A stretch of 43,472 nt of DNA, taken from the NCBI GenBank assembly GCA_026770575.1, contig MU657191.1, forward strand, positions 285,744 through 329,215, read 5' to 3'. Made by a program: the position numbers and the translations under genes. Source of the stretch: Pelagophyceae sp. CCMP2097 (Eukaryota; Sar; Pelagophyceae). The stretch's first letter is position 1. Each line of letters starts with the position of its first letter. Below, piece by piece: positions 1-10,700 of this stretch. The notes beneath the pieces are model-generated. The model searched no databases and was not told the origin of the DNA. It was given only the letters and a program-made list of their open reading frames with translations.

Positions 1-732
1 CAGAAGGGACCGTAAGCGTGGTTTATCGCATATGCGTCGGGTAGCAGCGGCGGCAGCCGGGGGGTGCGGGGCTACGGTTGGTCCCGGAGGTCGACGATGA
101 AAAAGTCGGCCCGCCAGCGCCTTTCGCCTTCTTAAAAAATAAGCGACTGGCGGCAGAGACCGCCTTTGCCTTTAGATAAAATCCATCATCTTACTCTCAC
201 ATTCGCACTGTAATGAAATCTTACTTATGGCCTTTTTGAAAATTATGTCTCGGTGCGAGCACTGGCACGACCCTCGTCCCGCGAGTCATTCAGCAACGTT
301 ATGTGGCGCCTGTGGCACGTCGCGCGGGTCTTTTCCAGGGTCCGACACCCCGTTCGGGGGGGGTCCACGACCCTCCCCCCCCACCGAATTTGCGGGCCGA
401 GGCGCGCGGGGAGGGTCTGCGACCCCTCCCTCCCCACCTACCGAAACCCTCCCCCCTGACCCTCCGTGTCCGTACCGCAGAATGGGACATGGATATTGTG
501 CTAGTAGTCACTTGACTACTTTCTAACTTGGTAATCTTAAGAACACCACCGTGACATGATCCAAAGGTGTGTTGCAAAGTTTTTAATGAGAGCATCCGAG
601 CCTCGACCGCGTCGCTCGGCTTCATCTTAATGTGCTCGCGTCTCGGCGGCGGGCCGTGGTCCTCGCGGCCCCAGAAAACGAGGCGGGCATCCAATTCGGC
701 GCGGCGCCGGCAAATCAGCCGCGGGCCGCATC
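1..732. other. Intergenic region with G/C-run palindromes
   Basis: No convincing gene is visible here. The open frames are short, overlap on both strands and follow runs of C or G. The stretch 120-300 is AT-richer than the genes. Positions 351-440 contain two G-run/C-run palindromes separated by a GTCC..GACC core. A related repeat lies at the opposite end of the window. The last part (about 560-732) is the region downstream of the OSCP gene, which ends at 733 on the minus strand. Confidence 0.6.
351..440. repeat. G/C-run palindromic repeat, left copy
   Basis: Positions 355-382 read as a run of eight G, then TCCACGA, then CCC, T and a run of C, so the segment can fold on itself. A second, similar palindrome follows at 409-437. 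The flank 441-515 (CCCTCC..GTGTCCGTAC..ACATGGATA) resembles the reverse complement of 43330-43400, so the same repeat family occurs at both ends. The G-runs could form G-quadruplexes. It may be a dispersed repeat or the end of a mobile element. It does not look coding. Confidence 0.55.
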
Positions 733-1927
733 TTAGAGCTGGCGCTCGAGCGACTGCATCTTGGCCATGGCCGAAAGATCGAGGAAGTTGTTGCCAATCC
801 TGCAGCGACACGGTTTCGATTCCTCGACGCCGAAGGGCCAACGGCGTCGGGACCCCAGTAGGACCGTATATAGGAACGTCCGACGAGGGTCCGCGAGGGC
901 CGTCCCCTTCTCAAACCCTTCGGGCCACACGCATTTTGCTCACTGGACGGTGAGGCCGCCCATGAGCGCCGCGTTGACCGACGTGGTGAGGTTGATCTTC
1001 TCGCCGGGCTTGAGGTGCGACAGCAGCGCCTTGTTCAGCGACTCGGTCTGCGCCTTGGACAGCGGCTCCGCGCCTAGGCCACGCGTCGCCAACACGCGCC
1101 GCGAGGGCAGTGCATCCACCGCCGCGGGCGATCCCACGCGGCTCGGCGACGCACTGGTGATGATGGCGTCGACCTCCTTGCGCTCGGCCTTCATGATTGC
1201 CACAAACGCGTCAATAACCTTGTCCAGCTCGCCCAGCCGCGCGTTGCCCTAACGAGGCCCGCGTCCCGACGCCACGAAAGGGCCGCGTCATCCGGCCTGT
1301 CCGGCGGCCCCGCGCCCTGCGTTAAGGACGCACGGCGAGCGCCGCGAGCGTGTTCTTCGTCACGTGCGTCGTGTTCTTGCTCGTCTCGTAGAGCTTGGCG
1401 ATGGCGGCGACCTTGACGTCGCGCCTAGACACGCGCGGCGTGAAGCGCCGCCGGGGGGGCGGCGAGCGGCCTTTCCGTGGGCCTGTTTTTGGCGTCCAGT
1501 GGCTCACGCGATGGTCGGGTTCTTGACGAAGGAGCCGAGCTGCGCCGACTTCTTGACCGCCATCTGGAAGGCGAGGAGCTCGGACTCGACTTGGGCGAGC
1601 TTGCCCGCCTTTGAGCCCGCAATGTACCTGGCCCGGCGCGTCGCCGGCGCGTCGCCGGATCGCCGCGGGGGCGCCGCCGGGTGCGCCGGCCGGTGGCGGG
1701 CGTCGCGCCGTGGCGGCACGCAGCGCGCAAAGGCCGGCACAGGCCGCGCGCCCACGGACGACGACGTTGCACGATGGACCCGCACGCTCCCCGGCGACTC
1801 ACGCCGCCGACGCGTAGCGCGCGTGGATGCCGAAGAGCTTGAGCGGCACGACGGGGTTCTTCGCCGCGCCTGCGGCCGCCGCCGCCGGCGTGGACAGGAA
1901 CCGCCGCCCGAGAATGCGAGCCGCCAT
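733..1927 (-). CDS. ATP5O: ATP synthase OSCP (delta) subunit, mitochondrial
   Basis: Five exons join in phase: 1927-1803, 1627-1508, 1424-1334, 1248-944 and 799-733, giving 235 aa. The protein is the oligomycin-sensitivity-conferring stalk subunit that links F1 to the peripheral stalk of mitochondrial ATP synthase. The N-terminus (MAARILGRRFLSTPAAAA) looks like a mitochondrial presequence and is followed by the conserved PLKLFGIHARYASAA stretch. The C-terminal domain carries LSKAQTESLNKALL, LKPGEKINLTT and GGLTVQIGNNFLDLS, the signature region of the family. All introns are GT-AG (donors GTGAGT, GTGAGC, GTGCGT; acceptors CAG or TAG). Length matches the family (about 200-240 aa). The downstream neighbour ends at 2054 on the same strand. 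Family identity is secure; exon ends are inferred from phase and homology. Confidence 0.93.
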
Positions 1928-2053
1928 TGCCTTTCAATCGCCTTGCACAGATCGAAAGGAGAGAGAGGGCTGTCTTCAACGGCCCCGACGACAGGATTAG
2001 AATCCCCCCGCGTCGATCTCCCAGGCGAGCGAGGCGTGGCGCGAGGCGTGTTG

Positions 2054-2825
2054 TTAGTCGTCGCCGCCGATGTTGATTTTTTCGGTGTTTTTCGACTTCA
2101 GGAGCGAGGCGTGGATGCGCTCGTTATGGGCCTGGAGGTAGTGATCCTGCAGCTGCGTGGCCTGCAAAAAGGAAGAGCAGCCGTGCCGGCACTGGTACGG
2201 GAATTCGCGCGGCGCCGAGACGTCTGGGCGCACGCCCGTCGAGTAGAAGTCTCGGACCTCAACGCCTCCCGCGTTTTGCATAAGGTTGTTGCGGCCAAAC
2301 TTTTGCTCGCCCGCAAAGCCCTGCCGCGCCGGGTCCAGCGTATCGTCGCCGAGGCCCGCGCGCTCCGGCACCTTCATGGCCGAACGGACGTAGTCGAAGA
2401 TGCCGGACCGCCGAGGCACGTCGAGCCGCGGCGGCGGGGGTGGCGGCGGCGGCGGGGGTGGTGGTGGCGGCGGCGGCGGCATCTGCGGGCCGAACTCGGC
2501 GGGCATCTGCGGGCCGATGTCCGGCTCGGCGGCGGGGGCCTCTTCGACGACTTCGCCCTCGTCCCTGTCCTCGTCGCGGGCGCGGCGGCGCTTCGGAGCG
2601 TCGCGAGACCGCGACCGCCTGCGGCCGCGCGACCGCGACCGGGACCGCGAACGCTTCGACTTTTTCTCTTTTTTCGACTTTTTTTCGGAGCGGCGGTCGC
2701 GGTCCCGACGGCGCCGGCTCCGGTCCTCCGAGGACGACCTACGTGCGCGGATGACAACAGAAAGGCAGGCTCGTCCAGCACTCCTCGACGCTGGCTGCCC
2801 ACGACGACGGCGAGCGCCGGCCCAT
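2054..2825 (-). CDS. RS-rich protein with C2H2-like zinc finger
   Basis: Two exons, 2825-2803 and 2738-2054, give 235 aa (MGRRSPSS.. joined to SSSEDRSRRRR..). Residues about 1-60 are an arginine/serine/lysine-rich tract with many RS dipeptides, typical of splicing-associated proteins. An acidic patch follows, then a run of about 17 prolines. The C-terminal third is a conserved-looking domain (FDYVRSAMKVPERAGLGDD.. AGEQKFGRNNLMQN..) ending in a C2H2-like finger, with Cys pair CRHGC and later His residues in QDHYLQAHNERIH. A nuclear mRNA-processing role is inferred from the RS region; I do not recognise the family by name. The start lies only 79 bp from the divergent MFS gene at 2904, so the two probably share a promoter. 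The 64-nt intron is inferred from phase and a TAG acceptor. Confidence 0.7.
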
Positions 2826-2903
2826 GGCGCTGGCCCCGTCGCGGCGCGCGCGATCTTCGCCGAATTATTTATTCAGCGACGAGGTCTGAAAAACGCACGC
2901 AAA

Positions 2904-4420
2904 ATGGCGGCGTCCGGCGCTCCCCCGCAGCGGCTGAACTGGAACGTGCGGACGGCGATGATCTTCGCGCCGTGCCTCACGGTGTGCACGTCGATTTCGA
3001 CGTCTGCGCCGCTGGCTGCGTACATTTTGCTGCGGACGGGGTCCAACGCCCGCGTCGGCGTCGCCGTCGGCGCGCAGGGGATCGCCAACCTCGCCGCCGC
3101 GCTGCCCGCGGCCATCGCCGGCGACCGCACGTCCAAGGGCGCCGTGATCCGCGCGGCGGTGTTTGTTGGGATTCTGGGCATGGCGGCTTTGGCGGCGGCG
3201 GTGACGCTTCTCGACGACGCCGCAGTCGACCCGCAGTTCTACGTCATCTGCGTGGCGTCGGCCGTTTTCGGTGTCTTTATGGGCGGCCACTCGGCGTGCG
3301 TCGAGGCGCTGTTCGCCGACTCCGTCGAGACGGGGCGGAGGTCGGAACTCTACCAAAAGCGCGCCGCGCTCAAGACGGCGGGCAACTCCGCAGGGCCCCT
3401 CGTCTCCATGCTCATCTTCTGGCGACTCGGGAACAAGTGGAAGAAGAGCGAGCTCGAGTCGGTTATCACGCTCGGCGCCATGCTTTTTCTCGTGCCAGCG
3501 TCGCTCGCCGCCTTTGGCTTCCGAGAGCACAAGACGCTCGGCGAGGCCTCTGAAGCCGTCGGCTACGCGCCGCTGGCGGACGCGCCGGAACCGGGCCCGG
3601 CGGCGGCGGAGAGCCCAAGGGCGGAAAAGCAACCCCAGGCGCCGTTTTGGGTGAGGCGGCGCATCCCGCTCAGCGTCGTCGCGGCCGACACGCTGAGCAT
3701 GCTCGGGTGAGTGAGGGTCTTTGATTCAATGTCCGGGAGATGATATATCAGGTCGGGCATGACAATAAAGTACTTCCCCCTCTTCTTCTGGAAGGATTGC
3801 GGCCTTTCCCCGATCCAGGTCAACGCCATTTACGCCGCGGGCCCGCTCGGCATCGCCGCGAGCACCGTCCTCGCCCAAAAGCTCTCCAAGAGACTCGGCC
3901 GCGTCGGGGCCACCGTCTCGACCAAGCTCGCCGGCATCGCGCTCCTCGTCAGTCCGCCGCGGGCCCCGAGTCGCTGCAAACGCCGAATTAGGTGGCGATG
4001 ACTCGCATGCGCGACACGCGTTTGGTCGTGGCGACGTACGTCCTGCGGACGTGGCTCATGAACTGCTGCTCGGGGCTGACGCGGTCCGTGCTCAACGACT
4101 ACGTGCCAAAAGCGGAGCGGGCGAGGTGGAACGCCTTTGAATCAGTTAACCTTTTCAGCTGGTCCGGCTCCGCCGTCCTCGGAGGCTACCTCATCGAACG
4201 AAGCGGCTATCGGGCCACGTTCCTCGCCACCGCCGCCATGCAACTCGTCGCGGTAGCCATGCTCGCCTCCGTCGCGCACCTCGTCCGCGCAGAAGGCCGC
4301 GAAGAAGACGAAAGCGACCGGCCGTCGGAACTCGGCTACTCGCTCGTCGGCGGGCCACCGCTCGCCGACGAGGCCGACGCCGACATCGAGCCGGCGCAGG
4401 CGCCGCTGCGGCCACCGTGA
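2904..4420 (+). CDS. Major facilitator superfamily transporter
   Basis: Three exons (2904-3706, 3752-3947, 3992-4420) give 475 aa. The hydrophobic pattern fits a 12-helix MFS carrier: six helices before a hydrophilic loop (about residues 215-255, rich in Ala, Glu and Pro) and six after it. The segment SELYQKRAALKTAGNSAGP and the FGxREHK region after helix 6 suit an MFS loop, but no substrate motif is visible. The short introns (45 and 44 nt) have GTGAGT and GTCAGT donors with CAG and TAG acceptors, and splicing restores a continuous helix at both joins. The ATG at 2904 is the first in frame with the conserved region; longer upstream reading runs into the neighbouring gene's RS tract. The gene is divergent from the RS/zinc-finger gene and convergent with the U-box gene. 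Substrate unknown. Confidence 0.8.
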
Positions 4421-4679
4421 CGCAGGCATACGGTGCGTCGACCGCCGCCCGATCCAAGCCGATTGCGGCAGCCTTGAGGAATTTTAATGTACGATTGTTT
4501 CCTGTGACTCTCAGGGAGCCGAAGGGGCCCGTGGGGCAGGCCGCAAGCGACCGGCCGGTCGAGAAACGCGTTGGGACGCCGGGACCGCGGGGTCGGAGAT
4601 GCACAATTCCACATCATTTATGCGCCCTTGTGGCATGACCTCGATGGCACAGAAAGGACGGCGCGGTCGTTCGCGGTCC

Positions 4680-7107
4680 TCATCGGAACCCCGGGGCCCG
4701 TCGGCACTTGTCCAGGAACTCTGCGATCTTCTTCCGCGCGAAAATGTTCGGCACGAGGTCGAGGCTCGAGAGAGCTTCGTTCGTCAAAGGAGATGTCGAC
4801 GCGCCTGTGACAACGGACGGATCGCCGTGAATCAACGCCGTCGATCCGCGCGCACGCACCCGTCGCGAACCACTGCTCGATGCAGCATCGCTCGTACGTG
4901 TGCCCGTCGCGCGCGAAGACGGGGTCTTTCATCAACTCGCTCGAGATGGGGCACATGAAGTCTTCGTCGACGTCGCGCTGCGCGTCCATCAGGCGCGTCA
5001 GCTCGGCGCGGTGCTCGTGCAGCTCGGCCTCGAGGACGGCCTAGGGATGCTCAGAGTCCTTTTCAATTGACGGCCCTCCTCGCGACGTACCTGCGCCGAG
5101 AGCAGCTCCTGCGACTTGTGGCACGAGCGCACGGCGGAGAGTATCTTCAATGCCGACGCGAGGGGGATGTCCATGTCGCGCATGTCGCCCGGCTCAAGGT
5201 AAAGCAGTGCGCTGTCATCAATCTCATGTTCTCGGAAGACCGCCAGCAGCGACCCGAGGCCGAGCGACTCGAGCAGCGCGACGGTCGTCGCGTCGTCGAA
5301 GTCGTCCGGCGGCGGCGACGCTTCGACCGGACGAGTATGCTCGTCTTCGCACGTCTCCGTCTTCACTTCCTCGACGCTGTGGCTCGCCGCGTCGCCTGCT
5401 TGCGAGGACTCATCGATATGCATCGCCGCTTCGTCGTTGTCGTCGGCGGCGGGAGGCTCGCTCGGGAGAGTGCGACTCTGCGTCAAGGCTCCTCGCGGCT
5501 CGCCCGAGGTCGTCGTTGTCGTCGTCGCGGCGTCGGCGTCCTCGTGCATCGTCCGACGCACCGCCCCCGGCTTGCTCTTCTCGCGCCGTCGCTTGGTCGT
5601 CGTCGAGCGCGGCTGCGACAGCGCGCCGATGCGTCTCACTGCTTGGTCCGAACCAGAGTCCCTCAGCAAGTCGAGGCACGCTGCGTCGGCCCTGGCCCCC
5701 GCGCCGCGCGCCTGGTAGAGCGCCCACGACGCCTGGTAGAGAGCCCACGATCCTAAAAACGCGACGACCAGCGAGAAAAGCGCGATGGACCTTCCGCGCA
5801 GGGCCCGCGTGGGGGCCGCCGTGGCGAGCAGTTCGATTGCCGCCATGTTATTGTAACGAAGCGCGAGTTGTAACGGCGTGTCGCCGTCTTTCGTCTTGAC
5901 GGTCGAGACGTCGCAACCGGCTCGGAGCAACGAGGTGAGCACCGCGTGCCCCGTGGAGGCCGCCGCGTGTGCGAGGGTCCAGCCGTCGTTATCCGCCTGG
6001 TTCACAACATCGCAGCCCAACGCTCCGAGGAGCATGTCGAAGGCGACAGCGTGGCCCAGCAGGGCGGCGGCGTACGCCGGCGTCCTGCCATCGTGCGTCG
6101 CCCGATTCAAATCGGCACCGCTTTCGATAAGCATTTCGACGACGTCGCGGCGGCCGTTCAGCGCGGAAACGTACACTGGCGTCATCCCTTCAGCCGACGC
6201 GTCGTTCAGATTTGCGCCCGCGGCGATGAGTTGTTCGACGACGTGGCTGTGGCCGTTGCGCGCAGCCACGTACAGCGGCGTCATTTTGTTCGCCGCCGCG
6301 TTGTTCACATTTGCGCCCCTGGCGAGGAGCAGGGCGACGATGCCGCCGTGGCCGTTCTGCGCCGCGAGGATCAGCGGCGTCGCCCCGTCCGGCTCCGCCT
6401 TGTTTACATTTGCGCCCGCGGCGATGAGCAGGTCGACGACGCCGGCGTGGCCGTTCTGCGCCACGATCATCAATGGGCTAAACCCAGAATCGTCCGTCTG
6501 CCTCACGGTGGCGCCTATGGCGATGAGCATTTCGACGACGTCGCGGTGGCCTTGCTCCGCGGCCCGGTACAGCGGCGTCGCCCCGTTCGCCGCCGCCTTG
6601 TTCACATTTGCGCCCGAGGCAATGAGCAGGTCGACGACGTCGACGAGGCCGTTCTGCGCTGCGATCAATAAGGACGTCCACCCGCCGACCATCGCCTGGT
6701 CCACGGCGGCGCCGTGGGCGACGAGCAGGCCGACGACGCCCGCGTGGCCGTTCTGCGCTGCGACTACTAAGGGCGTCGTCCCGTCCTACCTCGCCTGGTC
6801 CACGGCGGCGCCGTGAGCGACGATGTCGCCGCGGCCCTCCTGCGCCGCGATCACGAGGGGCGTAATCCCGGCATCCGGCAACGGCCCACAGGAGCGCGCC
6901 GAGCACGTCGACGCGGCCGCTCGCTGCCGCGGCGCACGCCGCCGTAAAACCGTTGGCGTCCTGGAAGTTTGTGTCGCAGCCTTGGGTGAGCAAGTCCTCG
7001 ACCAGCGCGAGGTTGCCGTTGGCGGCGGCGGCGAACATCCGCGCGCACGGCGCCAATGCGACGCCGGCGCACGAGCCCGCCATGGCCATGGCGAGCGAGA
7101 GCCGCAT
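4680..7107 (-). CDS. Ankyrin-repeat / TM / SAM / U-box protein, 5' end uncertain
   Basis: The solid part is three exons: about 6692-5091, 5040-4860 and 4804-4680. It encodes at least nine ankyrin repeats (GATPL.xAAxxGHxxVVxxLIxxGA), a hydrophobic segment (IALFSLVVAFLGSWALY), an acidic/Arg linker, a SAM domain (LLESLGLGSLLAVFREHEID..) and a C-terminal U-box (DEDFMCPISSELMKDPVFAR.., completed by TSPLTNEALSSLDLVPN). The U-box only becomes complete after splicing, which supports the introns (50 and 55 nt). U-box proteins are E3 ubiquitin ligases; ankyrin and SAM parts would choose partners, and the hydrophobic segment suggests membrane anchoring. The 5' part up to an ATG at 7107 encodes one more ankyrin repeat, but between 6885 and 6785 there is a frame change, a repeat lacking four residues and an in-frame TAG. 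The true start is therefore open. Confidence 0.78.
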
Positions 7108-7754
7108 CTCTCGGGGACCCCGCGGGCGTGCGAGGACGGTCCCGCTCTCGAGCTCGGGCCCAGAAGATCTAAAAGCCCAGCCGGAGGTCGCCTTGCCTTT
7201 CCTGCCACGAGCACTCTGTAGCGCCGACGCTGCTCGAGCGCTCCGTGGACACCCGCTGCCGCCGGGACGGTTCTAGCTGGTCAAGTGACTCAAGTCCCAC
7301 TGGCAGCCCCTTCAAGTTTCCTTCCTTTTACAAAAGCGGTGAGGAAGCTCCCAATTCTGGCGCCGTGGGCGCTCCTGCGCGGCTGTCCGCCAGCATGCCA
7401 CTCCTTCCTCGCCGATATCCTGGCGAAAAAGCGGCCCGGCATCACATCGATGCAGGGCTTCAAGCACCGCCACGGCTGCGCCATCAGCTACGCGATTGAT
7501 CAGGTCAATCTTCTTGCGACTCTTCGATGGCGACCGTCTCGTACTGCCGCGAGAACAGGTACGAGACCAGCCAAACCGCACCCAACCCGTGGTTGGTCCC
7601 CGACCTCGCCACAAACCGGGCGGCCCCCGTTCCATAGATCGCCAAACATGTACTCCCCTTTTAGCGACACCTATTTAGCGGCAGGCCTGCCGGCAAGAGT
7701 GGAGGGCCTCGTCGAACCTTGGTCGGGCGGCTGCGGCCGCGGCACGGCGCGGCC
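7108..7754. other. Divergent intergenic region
   Basis: This 647-bp stretch lies between the divergent ankyrin/U-box and EF-hand genes and should hold both promoters. One short minus-strand stretch, about 7645-7505, reads with strong third-position GC as ..AIYGTGAARFVARSGTNHG.. and ends at a TGA (7507-7505). It has no start codon in its frame. It could be the last exon of a small gene or a remnant. Nothing else convincing is seen. Confidence 0.35.
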
Positions 7755-10700
7755 ATGGGCGCCGAGTTCAGCACGGGCTACATGCAGACGACGCTGCAGC
7801 CGTACCAGGACGAGCCTTTGCGGCGCGTCCAGGCGCGGCACGCCGCCTTCCGGAAGCGGTGCCGAAGCTCGTTTGCGAACAGCGGCGCGTTTTTGACGAA
7901 AGACGACTTTGGCGCCATCTTCGGCCTCGGCCACGAGGCGGCGGCGAAGCACTTTGCGTTCTACGACCGGCGGCAGCGCGGCAGGTGCGCGAGCGTCGAG
8001 GTTTTTGCGTCCATGGCCCTTATCAGCGTCGAGCTCGAGGACGCAAAGGTCGCGTTTTGCTTCGGCCTCGGGGACGCCGACCGCGACGGCTTTTTGAACC
8101 AAGTCGAGCTCGTCCTTTTAATAGACGCCGTCTGCCGCGGCGTTTCGCGCTTAAAGGAGATCGCCGCGCCGAACATGGCACTCGTCGAGGCCATTGCCGA
8201 AGCCGCGTTCCAAGGCTTTTCGGAAGACCACGTCGCAAAGGGCCGAGACGAAGGCTCCGGTGCGTCTCCACGAGCGAGGGGCTTGTCGGGTGGGGGCGAC
8301 GTATAGTGCGACGGGCGTCGTTTGGGGTGCGTTGGACGCGCGAGCGGCGTCTAGGCTCGGAGCGGTGCATCAGCCTCTCCGGCCTGTCGCTCTTCTTAAA
8401 AGAGGACGTGCGGTGCCGGCGCTACCTGGGTTCGCTGGAGCGGTCGGAATCCGCCGACGCGGGCGACCTGTACGCGCAGCAGGCGGCGCTCCTCGCCGAA
8501 CTGGCCCAAATTGACGCAAGACTCGACGAGCTCGCCGCATATCGCCGCCGCGACGGAGACGACGCGAAAGCGTACGCCCACGAGCGCGGCGGCGACGCGG
8601 GGAGGCTGCTGCTCGTGCCCATGCGCGACATCGACGACCCACCGTCCAGCGACGACGAAGTCGACGACGAAGGCGTTGTCGGCGACACAAACGGATCTGG
8701 CGACGCCGACGCGCGCGCCGCGCGCCTTGCGCGCCGCGCCTGGCGGGCGGCGGGAAGGCGGGCGGTCGCCGACGTCTGCGCGCACGTCGACGAAGCCGCC
8801 GGCCGCGCGCCCGGGCAGCTCGCGGCGGCGGACGCGCCGTGCGCCCAGGCCACTGCGCACCGGCACGGGACGATCACCGGCGCGGCGCACGACGCGGCGC
8901 CGACGGAAGCCGAGGCAGCCAAGGCGGCCGCGGCGCGCGAGGCCGAGGCGTCTGCGGAACGTGAGGCGGCGATGAATTCGCAGCTAGAGCGTCGCGCGCG
9001 GCGCGCTGAGAGCCGCGGCGCGCGGGCCGGCGGCGACCAGTCGCGCGGCGACATCTTCCGGCGGTGCGCTATGCGGAAAGCGCCCGCGGCGGAGACGGCG
9101 GACGCAGAGGCCGCTTTGCTGCGGCACCGCTGGGATACGCTCCGCGTCGGCGCAGACGACCTGGCGCCGCTCGACGTCGACGAGTTCGAGGACCTCTTCG
9201 AGGCCGTCGCCGTGATGATTCCAGACGAAGAGGCGGTGGCTGCGCTCAAAGAGCTGCCGAGCAACGCCGTGGGAGGCTACGCCTTCCATGACCTCGTCGG
9301 CTGGTGGCAGGCGCGCAAGCGGCGAAACGCAAAGGTGCAAGCCCTGTCTGCCGCGTGGCGCGGACAGGTCGACGCCTGCTTAAGCGTGCTCGACGGCTTC
9401 GGCGCCGCGACGAGAAGGCTCCGCGGACGGTGCGTCCTTTGCGAACATCCGACATGAGAGTGGCTGAAAGCGCGTTTTTGAGCTCTTGGGACCCATTTTG
9501 AATGCCAATGTACAAGAGGTGACGCGTCCAGGCTCGCGCTTGGCATCGAGGTGGCGGCTCAAGAGCGGGCCTCGGAGGCGGAGCGGGCTGCGCAGGCGGC
9601 GCGGGCGCTGACTGACGGGACCGCGGCGCTTGTCGCTGCCGCCGCCGACAATGACGATGACGACAGCGACGACGACGCGTCTCAGAAAGGTGACGACATG
9701 TCCAAAGGTGCGACCACGGCGGCCTCCTCCACGGACGACGACTCTGTTGCACCGGCCGTGGCGGCATGGTCGCTGACGGTTGGAAAAGTGCCGACGTCGC
9801 ACGCGGCCGCGCCTGCCAACTCGTCGGAATACCGTCTCAGGGATGATCCCAGTCGCGAGCGGCATCCCGGGGGAAGATATTGGCCGCCGGAAAGCGGGTG
9901 AGTCATCCTTGCCTCCCTAGGCACGCGGCTCTGAAGTTTGACTGCTTTGCATCCGCGGTTCGGCCGCCTAGAGCGAGTCCGAGCGTCGACGAGCTGCGCG
10001 ATGCCGTCGAGGCCGCCACCGAGGCTCTGCGGCGGCCCGACGTGTCCGCGTCCGAGCTCCTGGCTTACGAGCGGGACCGCGGCGCGCTGGAGCGCGTCGA
10101 GGACGCCCGCACGGCGAAGCGCGGCTCTGGGTCTTTTACCGGCTCGCGCGGGCGCACCTCGTTCGGCTCGCGCACCTCGTTCGACGACGCGGCGGCGGAA
10201 GACGCGCCAAAGAAGGAGGTCAAGGAGGTTTTATCGGTGGTCTGGGCGGACTTGGTAGTCGAACCGACGGTACCACTCAAGCTCGCGCGCCGTGTGGCGC
10301 GCGAGGTCGAGGCGGCGTTCCGCTGCGTGCCGCGCGACCACGCGGCGGCGTACTACGCCCGCGCGCGCTGCGACGTCGTCTCCGTGAAGCGGAAAGCGAT
10401 GGGGTCGGCCAAGCAGCGACCCGCTTCCGCCGCCGTCGCTTTAGAGCACGTACTCCGGGTCCAAATCTTCCGCGACGACGACGCTTTAGACGACGTCGAG
10501 CGCGACGTCGCGTCCTTGTCAAAGCTGCTGGGCAAGTTGTCGGTGCAGTGCAGCCTGAGTTGTACGCTGTCTGAGCTCTTTGGAAAGTTTTCTGGTTACA
10601 GCGTCGTCGAAACAAAAGTCTTCGGGGCGCAGGTCGACGGCAACGCGGCGCAGAACGATCCAAGGGCCTTCCGCAAGAGGCTGCGAGCGCAGCGTTTGTC

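Noticed and set aside
1364..3553. Long plus-strand open frame (729 codons)
   Set aside because: It is antisense to the OSCP and RS/zinc-finger exons and overlaps MFS exon 1 in another frame. It is Arg-rich with no domain, as expected for a shadow in GC-rich DNA.
5878..6816. Plus-strand frame of about 312 codons with regular repeats
   Set aside because: Its periodicity mirrors the ankyrin repeats on the opposite strand; no independent domain is present.
7285..7896. Plus-strand open frame upstream of the EF-hand gene
   Set aside because: It runs out of frame into EF-hand exon 1, has no domain, and its start is not an ATG.
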